25,748 nt of DNA. Source: a bacterium (GTDB taxonomy: Bacteria > Planctomycetota > J058 > JAJDCP01). The notes below the pieces were generated by a model. The model did no database searches and was not told the DNA's origin. It was given only the letters and a program-made list of their open reading frames with translations. Position numbers and translations under genes: made by a program. This document shows, piece by piece, positions 1-6,328 of this stretch. Location: the NCBI GenBank assembly GCA_030428695.1, contig JAUIEM010000101.1:1-25748 (forward strand), read 5' to 3'. How positions within the stretch are numbered: position 1 is the stretch's first letter; the number at the start of each line of letters is the position of its first letter.

Positions 1-749
1 TCCACCGCCCCGGCCCCGAGGGGGGTGTCGGCGGTCGCGAGGGCGTACAGGGTCGCCTGGCGCAGGCCGCGGCCGAGGCTGAGCCCGGCGACCGGCGGCA
101 GCACGAGGTAGGCGAACACCAGCAGCAGGCCGCCGACCCGCAGGGAGAGGGCGACCGCGACCGCGAGGGAGATCAGCAGGGCGAGCTCGTAGCGGGCCAG
201 GGGCAGCCCGCGCGCCTGGGCGAACTCGGGGTCGAAGGAGCTGAGCAGGAACTCGCGCCGCCACACCACGTGCACGGCGGCGACGGCGACCAGCCCGAGC
301 AGCAGCACGATGACCGTCCCGGAGGTCGCGAGCAGCACCTCGCCCGCCATGATGTCCTTGAGCTGTTGCAGCCCTTCGCTGCTGCGTCCGACCAGCAGCA
401 GCGCCGCCGCGGCGGAGACCGCGTAGGCGATGCCGACCCGGGCGTCCGGGGTCAGGCGGTGGTCGCCGCCGCGGCGTCGCAGGCCGAGGATCCCGAGCAG
501 CGACATCGCCATGCTGCCGGCGGTCGGCCCGTAGGCGTCGACGCCGGCCATCCACGAGGCGGGACCGGCGACCTTGAGGAAGAAGGCGCCGGCGACGCCG
601 GCAGCCGACAGCTGGGCGAGGGCGACGCCGGTGAAGACGATCCGCCGCAGCACGCAGTACAGGCCGAGGTAGGCGCAGACCAGCCCCATCGCCAGGGTGA
701 CGCCGTAGCTGCCGATGAACATCGTGAAGGTGTCGATCAGCTCAGCCAT
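1..749 (-). CDS. Zinc/manganese-type ABC transporter permease (ZnuB/TroC-like), 3' end off the window
   Basis: This is the integral membrane permease of an ABC-3 family importer that takes divalent metal, probably Zn, across the inner membrane. Reading the minus strand gives at least 249 residues starting MAELIDTFTMFIGSYG. They contain several long hydrophobic segments, the typical YLGLYCVLRRIVFTGVALAQ cytoplasmic-loop region early in the protein, and LLLVFAYLVLPPVAG in the last visible membrane segment, as in ZnuB/TroC permeases. The frame is open to the window edge, so the C-terminus is missing. The ATG at 749 lies inside the end of the ATPase gene: the two share 8 bp (ATGGCTGA), which indicates translational coupling. 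The order lipoprotein, binding protein, ATPase, permease supports the call. Whether the substrate is Zn or Mn cannot be read from the permease; Zn is inferred from the His-rich neighbour. Confidence 0.9.
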   Translation of the reverse strand, partial: MAELIDTFTMFIGSYGVTLAMGLVCAYLGLYCVLRRIVFTGVALAQLSAAGVAGAFFLKVAGPASWMAGVDAYGPTAGSMAMSLLGILGLRRRGGDHRLTPDARVGIAYAVSAAAALLLVGRSSEGLQQLKDIMAGEVLLATSGTVIVLLLGLVAVAAVHVVWRREFLLSSFDPEFAQARGLPLARYELALLISLAVAVALSLRVGGLLLVFAYLVLPPVAGLSLGRGLRQATLYALATADTPLGAGAV

Positions 750-1518
750 CGTCACCTTCCTCGAGCCCGTGGCGTCCCCCGATCGCCGGCACGACGGTCA
801 GGTGTCCGCCGAAGGCGCCGACCTCGACGGGGATGCCGTACAGCTCGAGCATCTGCTCCCGGGTCAGCATCGCGCGCAGCGTGCCGCTCTTCAGGGTGCC
901 CTGGAAGATCACCGCCAGGCGTTCGGCGTAGCGGGCGACCACCTGCAGGATGTGGCTGACCATCACGATCGTCTTGCCCGCCTCGTCGTGCAGGCGCAGG
1001 AGCACCTCCATCACCTCGTGCTCGCCCTGCAGGTCGAGGTCGTTGGTCGGCTCGTCGAGGATCAGCACCTCGGGGTCGGAGACCAGGGCGCGGGCGACCA
1101 GCACCCGCTGCTTCTGACCGCCGCTCATCTCGCGCAGCAGGTGGTCCTTCATCGCGAGCATGCCGCAGGCCTCGAGGGCCTTCTCCGCGCGCTGCCGCAC
1201 CTCCTCCTTCGAGGGCTCGGGGCGGGTGCCGAGCAGCCCCATCGAGACGACCTCGAGGGCGCTGAGCGGGAACACGGGGTCGAGCTGGCTGCGCTGGGGT
1301 GCGTAGCCGAGGCGGGCGGTGCAGAGGCAGGTGCCCGAGAGGGGCCGGAGGATGCCGAGGACGGTGCGCAGCAGGGTCGTCTTCCCCGAGCCGTTCGGGC
1401 CGACGATGGCGAGGAAGTCGCCCTTGTCGATGCGCAGGCCGACATCGCGCAGCACCGTCCTGCCCGGGTAGCCGAGCGTGGCGTCGCGCAGCACGATCTG
1501 GGGGGGGTCGTTGCCCAA
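742..1518 (-). CDS. Metal ABC transporter ATP-binding protein (ZnuC-like)
   Basis: This is the cytoplasmic ATPase that powers the metal importer. Its 258 residues hold all the ABC motifs: Walker A GPNGSGKTT, a Q-loop (YAPQRSQ), signature MSGGQKQRV (Met in place of the usual Leu), Walker B VLILDEPT followed by the D-loop NDLD, and the switch His in VMVSH. The chosen start is the TTG at 1518. It has GAGGAG five bases upstream, and the binding-protein gene stops at 1521, two bases before it. No ATG or GTG fits better: the open frame further upstream only shadows the binding-protein gene. The 3' end overlaps the permease by 8 bp. Length and motif order are normal for the family. After the ATPase core there is a tail of about 40 residues ending GLEEGDDG. 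Confidence 0.93.
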   Translation of the reverse strand: MGNDPPQIVLRDATLGYPGRTVLRDVGLRIDKGDFLAIVGPNGSGKTTLLRTVLGILRPLSGTCLCTARLGYAPQRSQLDPVFPLSALEVVSMGLLGTRPEPSKEEVRQRAEKALEACGMLAMKDHLLREMSGGQKQRVLVARALVSDPEVLILDEPTNDLDLQGEHEVMEVLLRLHDEAGKTIVMVSHILQVVARYAERLAVIFQGTLKSGTLRAMLTREQMLELYGIPVEVGAFGGHLTVVPAIGGRHGLEEGDDG

Positions 1519-1520
1519 CG

Positions 1521-2546
1521 CTACTCCTCGAGGACGCTGCGCAGGCGGGCGAAGAGCTCGTCGTACAGCGCGAACAGGTCGTCGGCGCCGTCGACTTCCC
1601 CGGGCTGGGTCGGCAACACCATCACCCGGCCGCCGATGCGTTCGGCGAGGCCCTCGGCGCGAGAGACCGGGTAGTACGGCGCGAGGATGATCGCCTTGAC
1701 GCCGCGCTCGGTCGCGATCTCCTGCAGCCGGCCCAGGTGCGCCGGGGACGCGGGGATGCCCGGCTTCTCCTCGATGTTGCCGACGACCCGGAAGCCGAAG
1801 CCGACCTCGAGGTAGCGCCAGGTCGCGTGGAAGGCGAACATCTCGCTGCCCGCGAGGTCCCAGGCCTGCTCGAGCCAGCCGCCGGCCAGGGTCGCGAGGG
1901 GCTTCTTGTCGGCGCCGAAGGTCTTCTGCTCGAGGAAGCTGCGCAGCCGGCCGTTGGCGTGCAGGCGGTCGAGCAGCTCGGGGCCGAGGATCTCGACCAG
2001 CTGCGCGCCGTAGAGCTTCTCGTTCAAGGTCGCCTCGAAGGCCTCGCGGCGGGCCGCGAAGGCGTCCGCGGAGGACGGCCGCAGCCGGGCGAGCAGGCCT
2101 TCGACGTTGCGGGCGGCGGGCTTGAGGTTGGCGGGGTCGAGCCACACGTGGGGGTTGCCCCCCGCGTGGCTGTGGCCTTCCTGGTCCGCGTCCGCGGCGG
2201 GCCGGTCGAGGGTGCCGATGCCGCTGGCGGCGTAGAGGTGACCGCGCGCGCCGCGCTGGATCGCGGCGTTCCCCGAGGCCTCGAGCAGGTCGTCCGCCCA
2301 GATCTCGAGCGAGACGCCGTTCTCGATGAAGGCGTCGGCCTTGCGCAGGGCGCTGGCCTGTGACGGGGTGAGCTGGATGCCGTGGGGATCCTCGCCCGGC
2401 GGCGCGAGGGCTTCGACGGAGACATCGGAGCCGCCGATCTGCTCGACGAGCTCGGCGAGCCAGGGCAGGCTGGTGACGACGCGGAGCGGCTCCTGGGCGA
2501 CGAGCGCCGAGCTGAGGAGCAGGACCGTGAGCAGGCTACGGAACAT
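1521..2546 (-). CDS. Zinc ABC transporter substrate-binding protein (ZnuA-like)
   Basis: This is a periplasmic metal-binding protein of the cluster A-I (ZnuA/TroA) family, 341 residues. A signal peptide is visible (MFRSLLTVLLLSSALVAQE). The metal-ligand histidines of the family are recognisable: His55 in EDPHGIQLTPSQ, His133 in GNPHVWLDP, and a third in FAFHATWRYLEVGFG. The C-terminal PTQPGEVDGADDLFALYDE resembles the last conserved block. The His-rich loop before His133 is short (EGHSHAGGNPH). The neighbouring lipoprotein carries a far larger His cluster and may take over this loop's role (inference). The ATG at 2546 has GAGGAGA seven bases upstream. It overlaps the end of the lipoprotein gene by 11 bp, so the two are probably translationally coupled. 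Zn is more likely than Mn because of the His-rich context, but this is not proven. Confidence 0.92.
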   Translation of the reverse strand: MFRSLLTVLLLSSALVAQEPLRVVTSLPWLAELVEQIGGSDVSVEALAPPGEDPHGIQLTPSQASALRKADAFIENGVSLEIWADDLLEASGNAAIQRGARGHLYAASGIGTLDRPAADADQEGHSHAGGNPHVWLDPANLKPAARNVEGLLARLRPSSADAFAARREAFEATLNEKLYGAQLVEILGPELLDRLHANGRLRSFLEQKTFGADKKPLATLAGGWLEQAWDLAGSEMFAFHATWRYLEVGFGFRVVGNIEEKPGIPASPAHLGRLQEIATERGVKAIILAPYYPVSRAEGLAERIGGRVMVLPTQPGEVDGADDLFALYDELFARLRSVLEE

Positions 2547-3060
2547 CGGCGCTCTCCTCGCAACAGGTGCAGCCATCGTCGCTGCTCTGGCTCTTCGACT
2601 GCGGATGATCCGCCGGAGCGTGATCGGGGACGCCGTCGCCGTCGTGATCGTGGGGGACGTGCTCACCGGGGCCGTGGTCGGGGACACCGTCGCCGTCGTG
2701 ATCGTGGGGGACGTGCTCACCGGGGCCGTGGTCGGGGACGCCGTCGCCGTCGTGGTCGTGGGGGACATGGCCGTGATCATGATCGTGGTCGTGGTCGTGC
2801 TCGTCCTGCTCGGAGGGATCCCACGCCGTGCGCTGGGTCCCGCCGGGAGCGGCCGCCTCTTTCGCGGCGGCCTCTCGCAGCGCGCGGATCTCCGGATCAT
2901 CCGTGTCGTGGTCGTGAGCGTGATCGTGGTGTGCGTGATCGTGGTCGTGGTGTGCGTGATCGTGATCGTGGTCGTGATCATGATCGTGGTGGTCGGTCGC
3001 CGCGCAGCCGATGAACAGGGCGGCGAGGGCGGGGAGCGACCAGCGCAACAGGGAAGCCAT
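2536..3060 (-). CDS. His/Asp-rich lipoprotein with DHDGDGVPDH repeats, putative periplasmic metal buffer
   Basis: This 174-residue protein opens the metal-import operon. The start MASLLRWSLPALAALFIGC gives a hydrophobic leader ending in a lipobox-like FIGC (Cys19), so it is probably a lipoprotein. The mature part has a dense run of alternating His and Asp (about residues 23-55), an Ala/Glu-rich linker, a second HDHDHDHDHGH block, and then tandem 18-residue units built on HDHDGDGVPDH. Asp-x-Asp-Gly-Asp-Gly spacing is what thrombospondin type 3 calcium loops use, here interleaved with His. The C-terminus ends with CTCC. I do not recognise a named family. Binding of Zn or other divalent metal and hand-over to the ZnuA-like partner is inference from composition and coupling (11 bp overlap). 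The start has GAGG about eight bases upstream. The antisense Val-rich frames over this stretch are shadows. Confidence 0.85.
   Translation of the reverse strand: MASLLRWSLPALAALFIGCAATDHHDHDHDHDHDHAHHDHDHAHHDHAHDHDTDDPEIRALREAAAKEAAAPGGTQRTAWDPSEQDEHDHDHDHDHGHVPHDHDGDGVPDHGPGEHVPHDHDGDGVPDHGPGEHVPHDHDGDGVPDHAPADHPQSKSQSSDDGCTCCEESADVP
2626..2766 (-). repeat. 54-bp in-frame tandem repeat, about 2.6 copies
   Basis: Units begin at 2626, 2680 and 2734 (exact 54-bp period; the third is partial, to about 2766). Each encodes the 18-residue HDHDGDGVPDH-containing unit of the lipoprotein. The copies differ by only a few bases, so the array is recent or kept uniform, and copy number may vary between strains. 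Confidence 0.9.
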
Positions 3061-3148
3061 GGCAGTACCTCGGGCTGGCGGCCCCGCCCGAGCGGCGGGG
3101 CCGACGACGGACGCCAGAACGGACACCGGTCCGCCCGACGATGTCCCC

Positions 3149-3177
3149 AATGTAGCGTCATCGAGGCGCAAGGCCAA
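3149..3177 (-). promoter_or_regulatory. Candidate sigma70 promoter of the metal-import operon
   Basis: On the minus strand TTGGCC (3172-3177) is followed after 17 bases by TACATT (3149-3154). It lies about 90 bp upstream of the lipoprotein start at 3060 and directly downstream of the Fur/Zur-like palindrome. The -10 matches the consensus at 4 of 6 positions and the -35 at 3 of 6. Confidence 0.45.
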
Positions 3178-3199
3178 GGTTGAGAGATCATTATCAACC
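3178..3199 (-). promoter_or_regulatory. Fur/Zur-like operator palindrome
   Basis: A 22-bp imperfect inverted repeat has arms GGTTGA and TCAACC at its ends. Read on the minus strand it contains GATAATGAT, identical to the first nine bases of the classical Fur box. It abuts the predicted -35 of a metal-import operon, where a Zur or Fur repressor would be expected. It stands out as AT-rich in very GC-rich DNA. Its outer two bases overlap the edge of repeat copy A, so part of the symmetry could come from the repeat. Binding by Zur is inference. Confidence 0.5.
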
Positions 3200-3386
3200 C
3201 GGCCGATTCACCGAATTTCGTCGCGAGGGCCCGGAGGCCGCTTGAGATCGGGTGCGTCGAGTCTTCGAGCAGCGGAGCCCGTTCCCATGGCTGGCACACC
3301 GTCCACAGGTGAGCAGCGCAGAGGGCTCGAAGTGCCCGAGATCTGCGGCATCCGGGCGCAGCAGGAATCCCGGTGCATCAGACGGG
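3198..3386 (+). repeat. Fold-back intergenic element, copy A (~189 bp)
   Basis: This is one of three copies of the same element in the window. The left end reads CCGATTCACCGAATTTCGTC and the right end GGAATCCCGGTGCATCAGAC, which are inverted versions of each other with a few changes. The interior shares long identical stretches with copy B (for example GGGCCCGGAGGCCGCTTGAG and CTCGAAGTGCCCGAGATCTG). It encodes no plausible protein. It sits between the metal operon promoter and the 3' end of the M20 peptidase gene. The left end faces the metal operon. Confidence 0.85.
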
Positions 3387-3474
3387 ATCACCCGCGTGCG
3401 GCCCGCGCGCGCCTGTTCGCTGGGGGCGTTCGGCCCGCTCCGCCCGTCCCGCTCGCCCGTCGGATCCGGAAGAC

Positions 3475-4923
3475 CTACTCGCAGCTGTTGATCACCCACT
3501 GTGCGTAGAAGCCGCAGATTTCCGCGTAGTTCGCCGTTCCCAGCCGCTCGTCGGTGCCGTGCACACGGGCGGCGTCGTCGAAGCTCGCCCGCACCGGCAT
3601 CACCCGCAGCACGGTGTCGCTGAGCGCCCGGTAGTGGCGGCTGTCCGTCGCCCCGGACACCAGCGAGGGCGCGACGATCGCCTCGGGGAAGCACTGCCGC
3701 AGCGTCGCCTCGAGCCGGCGGTAGGCCGCGCCCGCGGTGTCGGCCAGGGGAGGCGGGTCGTCGCCCGGCTCGCCGAGGTGCAGGGCGATCGTCACGCGGG
3801 GATCGTCGACGGTCTCCCGCACGTGCCGCTCGACATCTTCGACGGTGTCGCCGGGCAGGATGCGGAAGTTGACGACGGCGCGCGCGGACTGTGGCAGCAC
3901 GTTGTCCTGGACCCCGCCCCGGAAGACCGTCACCGCCGTCGTCGTCCGCACCAGCGCGTCGGCGGGCGGGTTCTCGCCGAGCTGCGAGAGCACCAGCCAG
4001 TCGAAGCACCACAGGTTGGCGAAAGCGACCCGGGTGCCGAGGTCGACCTCCGGCGCGAGGACCTCCATCGTCCGGCCCATCGCCCCGTCGAGCCGCGCGG
4101 GCATCGGGTTCTCCTCGAGCCGCGCGAGGGCGCGCCCGAGGATCCCGATCGGCGTCGAGCGCGGCGGAGTCGACGAGTGCCCGCCCGCGCCCTGCGCCGT
4201 CAGCTCCAGGCTGAGGAAGCCCTTCTCGCCGATGCCGATCAGGGCGACCGGCGTCGCGATGCCCGGCACCATGCCCGCGCCGGCGATCGGCAAGCCCTCG
4301 TCGATCACCGAGTCGAAGCGCCGCCCACGCGCGGCGAACAGCGCGGCGATCTGCCGCGCTCCGTCGCTTCCGCCGATCTCCTCATCGTGGCCGAAGGCCA
4401 GCCACACGCCCCGCCGCGGTGAGAAGCCCGAGGCGAGCAGGGTCTCGACGGCCTCGAGGCAGCCGAGCACGCCCTGCTTGTTGTCGAGGGCGCCGCGGCC
4501 CCACACGTAGCCGTCGGCGACCGCGCCGGAGAAGGGCGGATGCGTCCAGTCCCCTGCGGTGCCGGGCTCGACCGGGACGACGTCCAGGTGCCCGAGCATC
4601 AGGATCGGCAGCAGGGAGGGGTCGCTGCCCGGCCAGCGCAGCACCAGGCTGAGCTCGTTGACCGTCTCGACCTCGAGCTGCGCGAAGGTGCGCGGGAAGC
4701 TCTCGCGCAGGTAGGCGTGCAGCCGCCGCATCGGCTCGGCCTCGCCGCTGACGGTCGGGATGCACAGGGCGCCGGCGAGCCGCGCGACCGCCGTCGACTC
4801 CGCGACCGTCACGGGGGCGGGCCCGGGCGTGACCTGCCGCGAACGCACCAGCACGGTGCGCGCGGCGAGCACGAGCACGAAGGCGAGAGGCAGGAGCAGG
4901 AGCCAGGCGAGACGTCGTCGCAT
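3475..4923 (-). CDS. M20 family metallopeptidase (PM20D1/carboxypeptidase S-like), membrane-anchored or secreted
   Basis: This 482-residue M20 zinc hydrolase probably cleaves N-acyl amino acids or dipeptides outside the cytoplasm. A leader or anchor helix is visible (MRRRLAWLLLLPLAFVLVLAA). The di-zinc site is complete: GHLDVVP (His112, Asp114), WGRGALDNK (bridging Asp147), the catalytic and ligand pair in GHDEEIGG (Glu181, Glu182), a further DEG, and the C-terminal SGATDSRHY block. A dimerisation lid lies between them (AQGAGGHSS region). Length and the DEGLPI/RHY blocks fit the carboxypeptidase S/PM20D1 branch better than short ArgE or DapE enzymes. The ATG at 4923 borders the fold-back element on its right, with only a weak GAGG close to it, so its promoter probably lies in that element. 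The exact substrate cannot be told from sequence. Confidence 0.9.
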   Translation of the reverse strand: MRRRLAWLLLLPLAFVLVLAARTVLVRSRQVTPGPAPVTVAESTAVARLAGALCIPTVSGEAEPMRRLHAYLRESFPRTFAQLEVETVNELSLVLRWPGSDPSLLPILMLGHLDVVPVEPGTAGDWTHPPFSGAVADGYVWGRGALDNKQGVLGCLEAVETLLASGFSPRRGVWLAFGHDEEIGGSDGARQIAALFAARGRRFDSVIDEGLPIAGAGMVPGIATPVALIGIGEKGFLSLELTAQGAGGHSSTPPRSTPIGILGRALARLEENPMPARLDGAMGRTMEVLAPEVDLGTRVAFANLWCFDWLVLSQLGENPPADALVRTTTAVTVFRGGVQDNVLPQSARAVVNFRILPGDTVEDVERHVRETVDDPRVTIALHLGEPGDDPPPLADTAGAAYRRLEATLRQCFPEAIVAPSLVSGATDSRHYRALSDTVLRVMPVRASFDDAARVHGTDERLGTANYAEICGFYAQWVINSCE

Positions 4924-5192
4924 GCCTCAGGGCCCGGAAAGGAAGAAGTCGAACACCGAGGGTGCGGATGCGGCAGGAATTGTGGTGCTTGGCGAATGAC
5001 GCATACCCATCCCAACAGCAAGGTCTCGGCACCGAGGAACGAGGAGCCGCGGCCGCAGCGGCCGAACACCGACACCACGAGGTACGAGTGGTGGCGGTGG
5101 AGGTGGAGTGAGGCAAGTGCCACAATTACGCCGCAGGCGCGCCCGAATGCCTGACTTATTCTTTTCCGGGCCCTTATTCCTTTCCGGGCCCT
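4924..5192. repeat. Second fold-back intergenic element (~270 bp)
   Basis: The whole gap between the M20 gene and the pseudokinase gene is an imperfect long inverted repeat. The left arm contains AGGGCCCGGAAAGGAAGAAG (from 4929) and GGAATTGTGGTGCTTGGC; the right arm, read on the other strand, contains AGGGCCCGGAAAAGAATAAG and TAATTGTGGCACTTGCC at matching distances. The centre holds the palindromic GCGGCCGC. About 75 bases of each arm can be aligned. It is unrelated in sequence to the three-copy element and no second copy is visible here. It could be a MITE-like insertion or a large structured 3' untranslated region and terminator. Confidence 0.65.
5156..5191 (-). repeat. Two 18-bp direct repeats after the pseudokinase stop
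   Basis: Two adjacent 18-base units on the plus strand (5156-5173 and 5174-5191) both read TTATTC, C/T, TTTCCGGGCCC. They begin immediately after the pseudokinase stop codon and duplicate the outer end of the 270-bp fold-back element. Confidence 0.85.
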
Positions 5193-6328
5193 CAGGAGCG
5201 CAGGAAGACCCAGGCGAGAATCGCGACCGCGGTCACGCCCATCACCCCGAGCAGGATCAGCCACACGTTGAGCGGCGTCGGCTTGGGAGGAGGCCCCTTC
5301 GGCTTCTCCTCTTCCTCGTCGTCGAGGTTGAACGCCGGAATCAGCCGCGAGATGGCCTGCCGCGCCTTCTTGGCCCGTTCGGCCTGGCCTTCCTGCGGCT
5401 CGGGGTTCATCCCGCTGCTCGGCGTCGGATCGGGCGCGAGGTCGGGCGACTCGAGGGGCTTCGGCTCGGTGTGCGCGCGGGGCGTCTCGCCGCGCAGGAG
5501 GCGGGTGATGTCGTCTCCCATGTCGCGGGCCTTCTGGTAGCGCTGCTCCGGGAGCTTTGCCATCGCCTTGAGCAGGATCGACCAGGCCTCCTCGGAGATC
5601 TCCTCGCGCAGCTTCTGCGCGGGCACGAGCGCCTCTTTGAGCACCTTGCGGCGGGTGATCGCCGGCGACGGGGAGTCGAAGGGCCGGGTCCCGGTCAGGA
5701 TGAAGTACAGCACCGCGCCGACGCTGTAGATGTCCGACTGGATGCTCAGCACCGAGGGGTCGGTGCGGGCCATCACCTGCTCGGGCGGGATGAAGTTGAT
5801 CCCGCGCAGGCTGCCGCCGGTGATCAGCTTGTCGGCGGAGGCCGGGGAGGGCAGCACCGGGGGCATCAGCACGAGCCGGCCCTCGCCCGCGTCGATGGCC
5901 GCGCTCGGGCGGATGCCGCCGTGCACCAGGCCCGCGTCGTGCAGGGCGCACAGGGCCTCGATCAGGCACTGGCCGAAGCCGAAGGCCTGCTCGATCGGCA
6001 TCGGACCGCTGTCCTTGACCAGCTCCTTCAGGTTCTTGCCCGGCACATGCTCGGAGACGATGAACCGCTTGGCCTTGTGGTCGCCACAGGTCAGGAAGCG
6101 CGGCAGGTTGTCGTGGGCGAGCGCGACGAGGGTCTTGGTCTTTTCCAGGAAGCGGACCGTCAGCTCGTCGTCGCTGTGGCGCAGCATCGTGACGACGACG
6201 GCCGCGTCGCCCTTGTGGGCGCGGCCGAGGTAGGCGACCTCGGCCCCCTCGCGGTACAGCGTCTTCTCCAGACGCAGTCCGCCGACGGTCTTCCCCATCA
6301 GGTCCGGTTCGGTGCGCGGAAAGGACAT
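5192..6328 (-). CDS. Membrane-anchored Ser/Thr pseudokinase
   Basis: This 378-residue protein has a clear Hanks-kinase fold but lacks the catalytic residues. The beta3 Lys position is Thr47 (VVVTML), the HRD loop is His-Gly-Gly (HGGIRPSAA, 136-144, which also loses the Asn), and DFG is replaced by LMPP. Structural parts are kept: PPEQ in the activation segment, SDIYSVGAVLYFILTGTRPF, and a conserved C-lobe Arg in QRYQKARDM. After a Pro/Glu-rich linker, one transmembrane helix (VWLILLGVMGVTAVAILAWV) lies almost at the C-terminus, so the kinase fold is cytoplasmic and tail-anchored. Its ATG shares one base with the stop of the preceding active kinase (TGATG), so translation is coupled. It is probably an allosteric partner or scaffold of that kinase (inference). 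An N-terminal extension to 6397 is possible but would overlap the kinase gene. Confidence 0.88.
   Translation of the reverse strand: MSFPRTEPDLMGKTVGGLRLEKTLYREGAEVAYLGRAHKGDAAVVVTMLRHSDDELTVRFLEKTKTLVALAHDNLPRFLTCGDHKAKRFIVSEHVPGKNLKELVKDSGPMPIEQAFGFGQCLIEALCALHDAGLVHGGIRPSAAIDAGEGRLVLMPPVLPSPASADKLITGGSLRGINFIPPEQVMARTDPSVLSIQSDIYSVGAVLYFILTGTRPFDSPSPAITRRKVLKEALVPAQKLREEISEEAWSILLKAMAKLPEQRYQKARDMGDDITRLLRGETPRAHTEPKPLESPDLAPDPTPSSGMNPEPQEGQAERAKKARQAISRLIPAFNLDDEEEEKPKGPPPKPTPLNVWLILLGVMGVTAVAILAWVFLRS

Noticed and set aside
2326..3183. Plus-strand frame encoding Val/Ile-rich VVIVVGD repeats that look like membrane helices
   Set aside because: It is the antisense of the His/Asp codons (GAC, CAC read backwards give GTC, GTG) of the lipoprotein gene.
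3178..3190. GATAAT inside the Fur-like palindrome as the -10 of the metal operon
   Set aside because: No acceptable -35 lies 16-18 bases upstream; the TTGGCC-17-TACATT pair just downstream fits better.
2547..3299. N-terminal extension of the ZnuA-like protein
   Set aside because: It would shadow the lipoprotein gene with Thr/Ile-rich sequence, while the ATG at 2546 has a signal peptide and ribosome binding site.
3194..3400. Short similar peptides (with SARSQAASGPSRRNPGES) encoded in all three repeat copies
   Set aside because: Similarity follows from the shared non-coding repeat; the frames have no common start, no ribosome binding site, and differ in length and end.
4540..5154. Plus-strand frame crossing the M20 start into the fold-back element
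   Set aside because: Most of it is antisense to the M20 gene and the remainder is repeat DNA.
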